Positions 21,969 through 33,249 of a DNA stretch of 64,000 bases are shown piece by piece. The notes under the pieces are model-generated. The model was given only the letters and a program-made list of their open reading frames with translations. It did not search any database and was not told where the DNA came from. The position numbers were made by a program, and so were the translations under genes. The stretch comes from Liopterus haemorrhoidalis (lineage: Eukaryota; Arthropoda; Insecta; Coleoptera; Dytiscidae), in the NCBI GenBank assembly GCA_963971575.1, contig OZ020620.1, forward strand, positions 41,826,924 to 41,890,923. The letters run 5' to 3'. Position 1 is the stretch's first letter; each line of letters starts with the position of its first letter.

Positions 21969-23268
21969 CAAGGTGTCTCAAAAGAAATTTTATATTTATT
22001 TAGCTTACTGCGTGAACGCAACGTATCCGAGGGGCGCGGAGGTTATGTCAATCGGTAGCCTGGCTCTTGGGAATCCAGTCGCTATGGAGCGTTTGTCGGG
22101 AGCAGACCGCGCGTTATGCGTGCGAGAGTTTTACAAAAACGGTGATTCGGCGACTGTAGCGCGTAGAAAATTCTGCAGTATTCGAGGTTTTCGCCACTTA
22201 AATGATGCGCCAAGCATTCCTCTCATTCGACATTGGGTTAAAAAGTTTGAAGAGACTGGTACAACGCTGGATAAATCAAAATCCGGGCGACCTACGTCAT
22301 CAAGAACGGTAGAAAACGTGGAGAATGTTAATCAGTCTGTTCGTGACGACCCGAACCTTTCAATTCGGAAGCGCGCAAGTGCTTTAAATGTGCATAGATC
22401 ATCATTACATCGTATTATACACAAAGACCTAAAGCTGCACCCCTACAAAATTCAATTGGTGTAAGAATTAAAGCCCCAAGATGCCAGTCAGAGGCTTAAT
22501 TTCGTAAATCAGGTGATTGAGCGATTTTCAACGTTTACCAACATTTTGTTTTCGGATAAAGCTCATTTTCATCGTAAATAAGCAGAACTGCCGCTACTGG
22601 AGTGCAACGAATCCGAAACGCAAACATCAGAAACCCCTACATTCGCCTAAAGTGACCGTATGGGCTGCGATGTCGGCGCGAGGAATTATCGGCCCTTACT
22701 TTTTTGAAGACGAAAGGGGGCGTGCAGTTACAGTGAATTCAGAGCGTTATGTGGAGATGTGAGACAACTTCTTGGTACCTGAACTGCAAAACTTTCCTGG
22801 CTATAACTAAAGAACATGGTTCCAACAGGACGGAGCTACTTCACACACGTCCAATATGTCTCTGCCACGTGTTCGTGAAATTTTCTCAGGCAAATTGATC
22901 TCCCGGAGAGGTGACATAAATTGGCCTCCACGCAGTCCAGATTTAACCCCTATGGACTTTTTCCTATGGGGTTATCTTAAATCTAAAGTTTACGCCAATA
23001 AACCGACTTCACTGGCGCATTTGAAAGAAAATATCCGTCACGAAATGGCAGCCATCCCTGAGTCCACCTGCCGAGACGTCATAAGTAATTTTACTGTTCG
23101 ATTAAATGAGTGCCGAGAACGCGAGGGTCTACATTTAGACGATATTATTTTTAAGACATAAATCCCCAAAAAGTGTATTTTAATAATTAATAAACATTTT
23201 TTCTATATACGGCTTACTTTTTTTTTAATCGATCCACTAAATATAAAATTTCTTTTGAGACACCTTGT
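21969..23268 (+). mobile_element. rosa-like (DD41D) Tc1/mariner transposon
   Basis: The 1300-bp element has inverted ends CAAGGTGTCTCAAAAGAAAT and TA on both sides (21967-21968, 23269-23270). Coding starts most plausibly at ATG 22084 (MERLSGADRALCVREFYKNG). HTH region: 22084-22464. Catalytic blocks: FSDKAHFH, FQQDGATSHT, SPDLTPMDFFLWGYLK. Counting from the second Asp to the Asp of TPMD gives 41 intervening residues, the spacing of the rosa family. A stop after IQLV (22462-22464) and frameshifts around 22580 and 22760-22850 inactivate it. Both inverted repeats are well preserved. Confidence 0.85.
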
Positions 23269-23329
23269 ATTTTAAACCAGTCAAAAATTTCCAAGACTCA
23301 GCTCTATGTGACGACACACTAATATGGTC

Positions 23330-23586
23330 TATTATGCACTGTTGTTGGGTTAATCCATGTCGAAAATTGTAAAAAATAATCGCTCGAAAATGTTCAGCAT
23401 TTCATTCAATATTTAACAAAGACGAATTTTTTAAGTTAGTGTAAACATCACAAATAGCGCTCGTACGTCAAAACGTTCTGAGTACGTATACCGTCTAAAA
23501 TGTCCCAACTTTACGATAGATATGCGTCAGTTGCCAGATGGCACCACTAGTTTAGCGCAATCTTGAAATATAAGAGGCAACCCTCG
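23330..23586 (-). mobile_element. mariner 5' end fragment
   Basis: On the minus strand it starts at the terminal sequence CGAGGGTTGCCTCTTA (flanked by TA at 23587-23588) and runs through leader sequence into a degraded mariner N-terminus (LNIFERLFFTIF, then GLTQQQC-like). It stops near 23330. The matching 3' part is absent. Confidence 0.65.
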
Positions 23587-23599
23587 TAGATGACAACCC

Positions 23600-24050
23600 G
23601 GTAGAAATGCGTGAGTGCTGAAAATTTCATACGAAATAATACAATCAAATTAATGATGTATTAACATCGCTCACTTAACTGTTGAGTAATTGAAGGTCTG
23701 ATTAACGTAGTTTGATGTTAATATTATTGATTTGGAATGTAATCCTGACTGACACTGTTATAGGGCTTTGTCCTTGCCGATCACGGTGCGTTCCTACGGA
23801 AACGCACCCTAACTCGCGCATTTACTAACCTGTGTCTATGTCAAATTCTATACTCCCTTTAATCTACGCTAAATTAGAGCATAACATTACACAGAATACA
23901 TATCTGTTTATTAATATCGGAATTTGAAACAACGATGCCTATAACCAATCTTATCTTGCTTTGGTGTGTTTAACAAAGCATTTTGATACTCCATTCATGC
24001 AAATCAGTTATTTAACTCAAAAATTCAAAACATTTTTAACAGTTTAGATC
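23600..24050. other. intergenic stretch with a GC hairpin
   Basis: No gene seen. GGTGCGTTCCTACGGAAACG (23785-23804) followed by CACC forms a short GC-rich stem. Function unknown. Confidence 0.4.
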
Positions 24051-24051
24051 A

Positions 24052-24177
24052 GTGGTTCTCAACCGTAGGTCCTAGGAAAAATCTAAAGGCTGTTTTGAGG
24101 TGTCGAGGACTGACATCTGAGACTTTTATCCCGGAACCGGCTACAAAAAGGAGTCCCAGCCATTTGATTAATAATAA
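24052..24177 (+). mobile_element. hAT-type 5' end fragment
   Basis: CAGTGGTTCTCAACCGTAGG is a typical hAT terminus. No matching right end is found nearby and no transposase is present. Confidence 0.45.
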
Positions 24178-24326
24178 TTTTTATACATAATGTCGCTAAA
24201 CATATGATCAATAATAACCATACATTTAGTTTTAGTAATCTCAAAATATTACATGTACAACCCGAAGGATTAAAATTTGATGCTTTAGAAGCTTTAGAGA
24301 TTAACCCTTTACTGCATGAATTTTTA
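24178..24326 (+). repeat. direct repeat R1 flanking HINE-like copy B
   Basis: About 149 bp, repeated with roughly 95% identity at 25222-25374. It spans unique flank plus the first bases of a piggyBac-type MITE (TTAACCCTTTACTGCATGAA). Both copies begin and end at T5 runs. Confidence 0.85.
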
Positions 24327-25226
24327 GGGTTTTGTAGGTATGACCAAAAAACCCTTATACCGTCATTTTGTCGTCTGTCTGTCTGTTCGGTAAAAATTGT
24401 AGCCAAACGGCTAAACCTAGAGAGTTGAAATTTGGCATGCTTATACAACTCTTTGACCCGCACATAGGAAAAATACTAAAACATCTAAAAAACATACCCC
24501 CCTAAAAATATAAACAAATATGTGCTCATCGAAAACAAAAATATTTTTTTTAAATTCTGAGTAGGGTATCAAATGAAAGCCCTTAAGTACGTGGATTAAC
24601 GATCAAATTTTTATTTTTGCAAAATAAATTATTTTGATGCGATTTTTGCCAAAAATGTGCAAAAAATTTTGTCCTACACCCTGTAGCCCAGATGGTTTAA
24701 ACTAAAAATCTAAAAAAATTCTAAGTAATGTATATTGGTGTGAACCGAAATAGTACAACAGGAATTTTTGATCAGATTATGTTTTCGGAAAATAACGCAT
24801 TTTTTGTGGTTTTTTGTTCACAAAGTACAAAAGTTATACCAATGTAAGACACTCACAGGCAAGGCGTACGATAGCGTTATTGGTTAGAGCACTAGCTAAA
24901 ACTCGCTGGGAAACGAAGGGTTTCGAGTTCGAGTACGGAGTGAATTTTATTTTTTCTGTTTTTTTTTTGCATTTTTATTATGTTGAAATTATTTTGTCAA
25001 AATTCTAGTTATATTTTGACAAATGTTGTATTTATTTTTTAAGAGCGTAAATTTAATAATTATCTTATATGATTAACAGACGATAAATTATTTTAAAAAT
25101 ATCGTTCATTTTGCCGTGATTACTACAAAGTAAAATTTGTCCTACACACTCAGCATACCGCCTTCACTTATTATATACCTGCGAAACCCTGAAATGTGTG
25201 AATATTCACACTTCACATCAATTTTT
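24321..25226 (+). mobile_element. HINE-like repeat, copy B (cassette type 1)
   Basis: Same architecture as copy A: TTTTTAGGGTTTTGTAGGTA start, short GTCT tract near 24373, tRNA-like block at 24858-24942 (TAGCGTTATTGG, GAGTTCGAGTAC), palindrome GTGTGAATATTCACAC near the right end, ending TTCACATCAATTTTT. It sits between the 150-bp direct repeats R1 and R2. Confidence 0.8.
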
Positions 25227-25374
25227 ATACATAATATCGCTAAACATATGATCAATAATAACCATATATTTAGTTTTAGTAATCTCAAAATATTACATGT
25301 ACCTACAACCCGAAGGATTAAAATTTGATGCTTTAGAAGCGTTAGAGATTAACCTTTTACTGCATGAATTTTTA
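25222..25374 (+). repeat. direct repeat R2 flanking HINE-like copy B
   Basis: Second copy of R1, with a 4-bp insertion and a few substitutions. Here it is continuous with the rest of the piggyBac MITE at 25349-25877. Confidence 0.85.
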
Positions 25375-25877
25375 TTTTTAGCTGAAATAATTCATGAGCA
25401 TTAGGAATTGGTTCTTATTGATAGAAAAATTAATTAAAAAAATATATTTAAAATATTAATTATTATTTTTATGAAAAAATAATAATTAAAATAATAATTT
25501 AGGGTTTGTGCCATACATGAAACATTATGATTCTACATTATGTTACAAAAGAAAATGATTCGGTATTATTTGCTCGTCAATTGCTAGGTGTTCTTCATTA
25601 GGGATTAAAAGCAGTCGCCCTCGAATTTTTTAAAGAAAAGGTCGTATCTTCTCGTTGTCCTTTCTCAATAAATTCAGAGTTATCGTTGAAGTGCAAATTC
25701 CGCTTGATATCCTCAAATCTATTGCAGCCCATTACTTGAGATACTGCAGGATCAATTACTGTGTATGTGGTATATATGAACATTCATGAAGTAACGTTCT
25801 GATTCAGTTTCAAAAGTAAAATAAAAAATAAAAATCGGAATGCGCCATATATGGCGCACTATGCGGTAAAGGGTTAA
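25349..25877 (-). mobile_element. piggyBac-type MITE with transposase scrap, copy 1
   Basis: TTAA on both sides (25349-25352, 25874-25877) and inverted tips CCTTTTACTGCAT / ATGCGGTAAAGGG. The minus frame 25598-25783 encodes SQVMGCNRFEDIKRNLHFND, a conserved piggyBac transposase block, so the element derives from an autonomous piggyBac by deletion. A palindrome, TGCGCCATATATGGCGCA, lies just inside the right tip. Confidence 0.8.
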
Positions 25878-26386
25878 ACCAACTTCATCCTATCTTGAAT
25901 GATAACTCATATTGCAACCATTGAATAGCGTTGAAAAATACAAGTTGGACAATACGTTTATTTTGTTCATTTTTCTTGTCGTAATTCTTAAATAGTGTTT
26001 AGCAATTACCAAATTATCAAAATAATTGCACCGATAACAGTATAATGGAAAACTGTTATCTTTAATTGTTTTATTGAAAAATGGACGTTTTTTCGTTACA
26101 AAACACTACGTTAATAGTAGTGCTATTGATAAAATTACTGATAAGTTAAAATTAACAATAAGATAAACAATTTTTCTGCGATATTTGGATATATTTAAAG
26201 AAATAGTGTTAGATAGTGATAATAAGGAATAATTAAATATTTAATAAATAGGTACATATATGTATTATTTTGTTAAATACTTAATTGGTGTTAATTCTGG
26301 TCAAATAGACCTAATATCGTTTTTAATTTTTAAACTGCTCTACCAAAAAAACTGCTATCTATAGCAGTGATACCAACCGGAGGTAA
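25878..26386. other. AT-rich intergenic stretch
   Basis: No gene or defined repeat recognised. Confidence 0.45.
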
Positions 26387-27472
26387 AGTATTTCCAAAAT
26401 GAAATGGCCACTCTTGTTAAGAAGCTTAATAAAGCCGTAATGGGTTAATGCCAGTAATCCCAAGACTTATTACAGTAAAAAGAATATAAGAGGTATTACG
26501 GGAATTTTAAATTTAAATAGAATAGATGTAACAGTAGTTCAATTGAAGTTTCTTAAAAACCATTAAGGATATTTTCCAAATTTATAATCCTATTGTTTCT
26601 AAATTATAGGGGCTGTTATACTCGTTAGTTAGTTAATTTTCAACATTCATAGCGTGCATACATTAACAACATTTGGGGACCATTTGATTTTGAAGAAATT
26701 TCTAATTTCTGTAGTGAAAATAGTGAATCTGTGCAAGGTGATTTGGAGTGCGAAAATGTGGACGTTGACTTGGAAAAGCTACTTAAGAAAAATGTCATTT
26801 GTCAGAAAATTGCAAAGTTCTGATACTGAACGTTTATAAAAAGTTAGTTTCGGAAGGTAATGACAAACCTATACTTAGAACTGCAGAATTAACTAGTGTT
26901 CCATACTGAACAATCATTCGTGGCAAAAATCAGCAGCGAAAATGACCCGATTTAAAAGTTTTGAAGAAAATAGATAATTTTATGTCTAAAACAATAATAA
27001 ATAAAATATACGACTTTTATTCGAAAAATATAGTGCCGAAGTGTGCATCTTTTAATAAAAAAATTGGAAGAAGACGGAATAGAATTTACATACAAAGTTA
27101 GCCACATGTATAATTATTTGAAGTTGCTGGGATTTATTTTTGTTGCAAAAAAAGAATGACTTTTGTTTGTGCAAATTTCAAGTATTTAATATAGACTATA
27201 AAGACTTTAAAATAAAATGATTTTTAAACATGCCTATATTTATAATTCAAATATAGCCAGTCCTAAGTCTGATAAAAATGTGAAGGAATGTCATGTGAGT
27301 ATATACAGTTCATTCTAAATAGCATATAAGAAAACACGTTTATTTAAAACAATTATTACGATCCTGGCAACTGTTATTAACAGAATCAAAAAACGCAGCA
27401 GGTGTAATGGTTATCCTATTAGTCATTATTGGAATTAATAAGTGAGGGTGGCCATTTCATTTTGGAAATACT
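26387..27472 (+). mobile_element. DDE transposon relic with N-terminal transposase remains
   Basis: Inverted ends AGTATTTCCAAAATGAAATG at left and its complement at right (both extending into GGCCAC). Inside, 26880-27160 reads in shifting frames as LRTAELTSVPY, KVLKKIDNFMSKTIINKIYD and KLEEDGIEF, then YNYLKLLGFIFVAKK. This is the HTH-to-DDE linker pattern of an insect DDE-superfamily transposase. The catalytic half is absent. Superfamily not assigned. Confidence 0.6.
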
Positions 27473-27494
27473 ATACATGCTTGTTCGTTTAGAG

Positions 27495-27760
27495 CAGAGG
27501 TCTCCGAACTTTTCGGAAGCGGGCCACATCAAAATTTCTTAAATAAATAGCGGACAACTTGAATTCTGCTGGGTTCTTGGCGCTTTATTTTAAAAACAAG
27601 CTTAATAATAATAGTAATATTATTAATAAAAATAAAATTTATAATGACAAGCAAACAAAATCCGTTTAAGAAACGAAAACAACCAAAAGAAAACGCAGAA
27701 AATCATGAAAAACATGAGGCGAAGAATTAAACGAAGCGTTTAAAAAATCGGAATAGTATG
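27495..27760 (+). mobile_element. hAT-type 5' end with possible transposase start
   Basis: CAGAGGTCTCCGAACTTTTC is a hAT-like terminus followed by a short leader. An ATG near 27643 opens a basic stretch (KKRKQPKENAENHEKHE) that stops soon after. No right end is seen. Confidence 0.35.
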
Positions 27761-28174
27761 GATGAACGCTCAGGATGAAATTCATAAGACAAAATTTCGC
27801 GACCCTTTTCGTGACATTGAAAACGGTGAAAAACACTAACTACCAAAATTACTAACTGATTACACAATGCACACAATAGCAAACACTACAATACAATAAC
27901 ACAAAAATCAGCTGACTATCTCTCAAATTGTAAACAATTGTTTCGTATTCTCTTCGTTATACCGAAAATTCCTTTATTTGGCGAAAATGGGCACTAAATT
28001 GGTTTCTTTGTAACCGTAATTCGATAATTCGTATCACGGGGGATAGATATATTCCGTTTTACTATTTTCCCGACAATTATTTGGATAATGTATAATCATT
28101 TATGTACATAACTACGTAAATAAACTATAAATAACTAAAATAAATACTGAACATAAGTAATTTCACTGTACTGT

Positions 28175-28432
28175 TTAACCCTTTCAAGGCAACTAGATAC
28201 TTCTGCTAACCACATATCTAAAAATTATTTCTGAAGTTCTTACTAGTTTTTGGTAATAACCCCAAAGCAAGAAGTGTTGCCTTAATACGGAGTTTAGTGT
28301 TTGTTCAGTTTCCAAGTTGTTTGCATCTTCCTAAAGATCATTTTGCGTAGCTAATAATAGTAAACAATTGTTTTCAAAAAAATTTATTTAGAAATTGATT
28401 CTTAATTCTGTCTATAGTGTTTAAAGGGTTAA
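28175..28432. mobile_element. TTAA-flanked MITE (piggyBac-type)
   Basis: TTAACCCTTTCAAGGCAACT at the left and TTTAAAGGGTTAA at the right give TTAA duplications and CCCTTT tips typical of piggyBac-derived MITEs. A related left end follows HINE-like copy F at 60514. Confidence 0.65.
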
Positions 28433-28638
28433 AGTAAGCAGCTAAAACCGTAGCATATGCGAATTAAATATCAGATTCAGGGATACCATAAATAAAAAAT
28501 GTGATTTTATCGTCGGAAAGCGAATCAACGCAATCTATGCCAATATTTAGACTTGATTTGATCTGGTGAATGATTTGATGTTTTTATTAAGATTTTAAAT
28601 GTATGCCCAAGAAATTCTTGACAATTAAGTGTCTATTC

Positions 28639-29214
28639 CAGTGTTTCCTAATCTTTTTATTCTCGTGGCACATTTTTCAAAGAAAAATTTCGCGGCACAC
28701 CTAGGTACGTAATCATAGAAGAAATTTATAACGCTAGTTTTTAACCGACCGCCAACATATATAAGGGAGGTATTGTGATCATACCGATTTTGACATTTCG
28801 AGATTTCGATGGATCTCCAGGAATTGAGGTCCCTACATAACGTTTTGACTATTTTTAGCATGATGTCTGTCGGTCCGTGTACACATCCAGAGCAAATTCG
28901 GCTTAAAGGATTTTTATAAAACTTCATATTTAAGCTTTTGACATCAATGGCACGGGTTGATCAACTTTTGGTAAAAATCGGTTAAGTAGAAATGAGAGTT
29001 TACTCGTGTCGGTTTTAAGATTTTTGCGAATATTTCACAACAAAATTTATTTAACAAAAGTTGCTATAAAAGCAATAACAAACAACTTTTATTTGAGAAA
29101 TATTTTGATAAAGCAGCATAAATTAAACAAGTACTTTGTGTTGGCGGTCGGTCCTGTGGCCACAGCTGATTTTTATTCTTTAAGATTTCAAGGCACACCC
29201 TTTGGGAAACACTG
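28639..29214. mobile_element. hAT MITE with a nested inverted-repeat insert
   Basis: Tips CAGTGTTTCCTAATC and GGGAAACACTG, flanked by a perfect 8-bp duplication GTCTATTC (28631-28638, 29215-29222). A second inverted pair inside (ACCGACCGCCAACA near 28744, TGTTGGCGGTCGGT near 29138) suggests a smaller element nested within. No coding capacity. Confidence 0.8.
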
Positions 29215-29224
29215 GTCTATTCGA

Positions 29225-29450
29225 TAGAAATTATGGCCTAACTGCTGAATCTAGAATGTTAAATTGGTATGCTTATACCACAATTTAGCAAATTTGACCC
29301 ACATATGGCAAAGCTGCTGAGTCTTTCAAAAAAACATCGCCCGAAAAATAGAAACAAGTATGTAATTATCGAAAAAATAAAGTTTTGAGTGGGGTAACAA
29401 ATGAAAGCTCTTGATTCGTGCATTCAAGAGCAAAATGTCTACAAATAAAT
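29225..29450 (+). repeat. ancient, diverged HINE-like arm
   Basis: Order and wording follow the conserved arm of the HINE-like family (TTGGTATGCTTATACC, TTTGACCCACATATGG, GGGTAACAAATGAAAGCTC) at clearly lower identity. No termini are recognisable. Confidence 0.45.
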
Positions 29451-30270
29451 TGAAAAGCGATAGCGTAATATTTAAAATAAGTGAACGCCAATATTAAAAT
29501 TACGGGTAATATCTTGTTTAGTATCATTTAGTACTAAAACTAGTTCTTTTTGGTCCGAAAGTACCAAAAATCTACTCCAACTTAAGGATTACAGCTTCTA
29601 GTTCACTTGGACAAAAAAATCACCAAATATGTAGTATAAAAATTAATCTGGTTCAATTTTAAATTTTACTTATCAGTTATTGTGTTTTATAAAACCTCCA
29701 CAATTGCAAAAGCTTGTTAATAAAATGATACTTAATTCACATTCGATTGCGTACATTATTGTTCCACTTTCACACTTTTGCCGTCGGAACGCGATCATAA
29801 CAATAACAAAATATAACGCAATTTTAAATTAACTGAGTAATTTTATACTCATTGAACGTTCTTTTACAAAGCAATTTAAACCTTTGCATTTTTGGTTCTT
29901 TGGGCAAAGCGTTAACGAGTTCAATGTTTATGGTCTGTTATGGCAGAAGGTATTTGCACATTTGCAATAAACATAAAACTACCTCTGTAGTCATGTATAA
30001 AGCAACCGCGGCCAGTCTATTGTAATAGGACCCTATGTTTTGTGGTTAAGTCCTTCCATACCGTAAATATATCGTAGTTAACCGTGATTTCTCATAAGTT
30101 TAAATGTGTTTGAGCGAGTATAGGAGCGCGTGTACCGCGGCGTCGACTGTCGATGGCCGCGCCAGCTGTGACATGCTCTTGCTTTCCACTGGACACCTGG
30201 TGCACAGACAGCGGCGACACGGTAACACTTAACAAACAAAGGAACGTAGAACCAACACCAAATCACTAAC
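29451..30270. other. downstream side of the AUTS2/Tay first exon; likely intron
   Basis: Lies 3' of the donor site of the minus-strand exon at 30271-30513, so most of it is probably intron sequence of that gene. No further exon is recognisable. Confidence 0.4.
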
Positions 30271-30513
30271 CTCCAGGTCTTCGTAGGACTTGAAACCGAG
30301 GATCGCGAACCCATCCACGATATCCTCTTCGACAAGCGGTTCCTTGGACTTCTTCCTGCGGTTCGGTGGCCTCTGTGGCTTTTCCCGAACCGGTGATTCG
30401 TCCTCGGCGCTATCTCGGTCTCTATCACCATCTTTAGCTTTGCTTTCACGCTGAGCTTGCATACGCTGGGCCCGTTTCCGTCTGCGGTTTCTCTGCTTTA
30501 CTTCGTTATCCAT
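30271..30513 (-). CDS. tay: AUTS2/Tay bridge-family protein, first coding exon (partial gene)
   Basis: The minus-strand ATG at 30511-30513 opens 81 codons. There is a strongly basic start (VKQRNRRRKRAQRMQAQRE), a charged DRDRD/EDES stretch, a PPNRRKKSKEP segment and then VEEDIVDGFAILGFKSYEDL. The last block matches the conserved N-terminal motif of AUTS2-family proteins (basic segment, EEDIxDGFA, aromatic-rich, LE). Reading beyond Glu81 loses the likeness, and a consensus donor (GAG|GTTAGT, GT at 30269-30270) lies exactly there in phase 0. AUTS2/Tay proteins are nuclear regulators linked to Polycomb-type transcription control in animals. The remaining exons must lie to the left, beyond a long intron; none is seen in the window. 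The exon and its upstream flank are far GC-richer than the surroundings. Confidence 0.7.
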
Positions 30514-31080
30514 CGTTCACGCATAATTCACGTACGGTACGTTCACGGCACAGACACGGTAAACGGGAAATCACACTATCAGGTCCGCCCTTCATTACTT
30601 CTTTCGTACATAGTCTCTAGCTCGAGATATTACCGTCGAAATATAAACACTTACACCTGGTGAAAGACACTGATTGTTTCGAATGGCGGAACATGCACGG
30701 TTGCCGCATTGCAAGGAAAATGGCCGTGCATCCATCAGACGTTTGTCCGATTAACTTTACATTATAGCTACTCACTCATTAACACTAATAACACACACTT
30801 AACACATATAAGAAGAACACTGTCACCCAACACGAAAATAACAATATTTACTTCGTCCCGAATCACACACACAACCAGTCAATACAATGTAAAATGTCGT
30901 GCTGTGGCGCGCTCGCCCTGGTGGCGGCGATAGCGAACTAACTCAACGCTACCAACTGTCGATTTCAAAAATCCACTACTTGTCCCTTGCTTCATTCGGG
31001 CGTCACCACAAGCATCGCTCGCTTATTTCCACTGGCTTTAGAACGCAACGGGCGAACAGCCACGGGCAGCCTATTATTCC
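30514..31080. promoter_or_regulatory. GC/CpG-richer promoter candidate between tay and Vkor
   Basis: This block 5' of the AUTS2/Tay start has many CpG dinucleotides and much higher G+C than the window average. It probably contains that gene's 5' UTR and promoter. The VKOR start is about 930 bp further right on the opposite strand, so the two genes are divergent. No TATA box or initiator can be assigned with confidence. Confidence 0.45.
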
Positions 31081-31102
31081 ACCTTTTACGTACTATTGTT
31101 AA

Positions 31103-32009
31103 TATTCAATTCAATACCAGATCCCTTTTTGGCTACCTAGTTCTCGTTATTATACCCATAACGTAACATGCAGCTTTACTTTATGGGAATAAATCTTTAT
31201 AAATTCTTTGAACTATTAGTTTTTATTATCATACTTTTATTTTTTGTTCATCCAACACTATAAATTTAAATTATGAACATATTAAAACATTTGTAATTTA
31301 TAACACAATTTCTAATTATTTAAAAAACTCAAAAGTTTGCTTTCCTCATTTTAAGTAACTAATTTATATGTATATTGTTTAAATAAGTGATTCTAAATTC
31401 CAGCGGACAAATTAATTGCAGCACATTCATTAGATGAGGACTATTCTTTAATACATTTTCAATTATACAACATTTGCATTGTAATAGAATCATAAATAAG
31501 CAATTCTCTCTTTTGGAAAGGAAAAAAATAACAATTAATTCAAACGAAATAAAAAACAAATGCCTAAATTAAAAATAAATTAGTACAACTAAGCAATTAA
31601 TTTAGTTAGATAACTCAGATATTCATAAAATATAAAAGAATATTATTCTATTTTCGTGTTTATACATCATAATAATCAAAAATGAAACATTTTCTTATCT
31701 ATTTAAGTAGAATTACAGTTGGCGTACTGTTTTTGAAGCGGTAAAAACGAAATTTGAATTCACCTTCGTTTTTTTGTTTCGGAATCATTTAAAACATTAC
31801 AGAACAGCTTTGAAATCTGCTGCACTCTAGCGGTTGAAAGTTTAACTATTTTAATATTGTATGGACAAGCTGCGCATGATTGACAATATTATATTCTCAA
31901 TGCTCTCAACACTCAACACTCAACAGCAGTTTTGTTGTACGAGTTTTTGAAATTAACATACGTTTAGTGGTTCTCGTTAATAACTGAAGTGTATTGAATT
32001 ATATTAAGA
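31103..32009. other. AT-rich 5' flank of Vkor
   Basis: Contains the presumed VKOR promoter and 5' UTR (about 31900-32009). A 66-codon minus frame at 31359-31559 is not family-like. No transposon signature. Confidence 0.45.
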
Positions 32010-33249
32010 ATGTCCGATACAAAATTGACTATAAATTTTCCTATGATCGTCGCTTCCATTGTGGGACTTGCTTTATCGGTTTATGCCTTTAATGTCGAAG
32101 CTAGGATGGAGTATGATAAGAAATATTCACCGATGTGCGATATGACTTCGTCTATGAGTTGTTCTAAAGCTTTTAGATCCGAGTAAGTTGATTTTTATAT
32201 AGTACGTATTTAGTTGACCCGGCAACCCATAGATGTCCACAGCAGAATTATTGTATTATAAATATAATTTTGATTTGCAATTATAATAATTATTTAATTA
32301 TGCAATCATAATGTATTAATAGTTCAATACAGTTTTGTTTGTTATTTACTAAGTTATTGTTATCTGGAGAACTTGTTAGTTGTACTATTGATAAGTTTTG
32401 TATTGGTTTTCAGATATGGCAGAGGATTTGGAATATTTCCCAAAGGTTCTAAATTGAATATTCCTAACAGCGTTTTTGGACTTATTTTCTACAATGCAGT
32501 GTTCTTTTTAGGTAAGATTTAACACACAGCATTGCGGAACAGGTTAAAAAAACGGATTTTGGTCAATTTATTTTTTGGCTTATAACTTTTTTGTTTCAAT
32601 TCATACAATTTCTAATTTGTACGTTCTAGAAGAACATTTTACGAAGAATTCACAGCCTTCCTCAAAATTTTTATAGCTCGCATCATTTTCGAGAATTTCA
32701 TACCAACTTTCAATTTTCATAGGGGCTCAAAATTGTCTTTAAAGGCATTACATCGAGATTTTTTTTCAGTTTCCAATGATGTAAAACACACCTAAATTAA
32801 AATGAAAATTAACTGAGAAATTAGAAAATTAAAAATTGTAGTTCGTGTAACCCGCGAGTATTCAATTTATCTGCTGCGAATAAAAAAAGCCACAGTCACA
32901 AATATTTTCTCCGCGAACCGAAACCACGAATACCGAAACCGCGAATAACGAAACCGCGAATACCGAAACCGCGAATAGCGAATAAGGTGTTTCCACTGTA
33001 ATTTGTAATTTATTTAATCCATTTTCTTTTTCAGTTTTGCTGGCCCCAACAATATGTTCAAGAATTTTACTGTCTCTTTGCTTTTTGGCAAATTTATCAT
33101 CATTCTACTTTGCGTATATTTTAATATATATTTTGCAAGATTTTTGTATTGTTTGTGTTTCTATATATTTTGTTAACGCGTTTCTTTTGTATCAAGCTTG
33201 GCAAAGACATAAGATAATAATTCAGTTTAATAAAGAAAAATTCGAATAA
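32010..33249 (+). CDS. Vkor: vitamin K epoxide reductase (VKORC1-like), three exons
   Basis: Exons 32010-32182, 32414-32511 and 33035-33249 join through canonical GT..AG introns (231 and 523 bp) to give 161 codons, close to the 163 residues of human VKORC1. The ER-membrane enzyme reduces vitamin K epoxide/quinone with a thioredoxin-like cysteine relay. Visible hallmarks are the loop cysteines Cys43 and Cys51 in MCDMTSSMSCSKAF, then GRGFG, Asn76-Ser77 before FGLIFY, and the active-site CIVC (Cys128, Cys131). Tyr135 follows at the position of the anticoagulant-sensitive tyrosine. Hydrophobic segments at about 9-28, 78-94, 100-124 and 128-146 fit the four-helix topology. The start is the first ATG and matches the family N-terminus. 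No defects seen; insect function beyond reductase activity is not settled by sequence. Confidence 0.95.

Noticed and set aside
30078..30449. A 123-codon minus frame overlapping the AUTS2/Tay exon
   Set aside because: It is the alternate reading frame of the conserved exon and its intron; the frame with the EEDIVDGFA motif and a matching donor is the real one.
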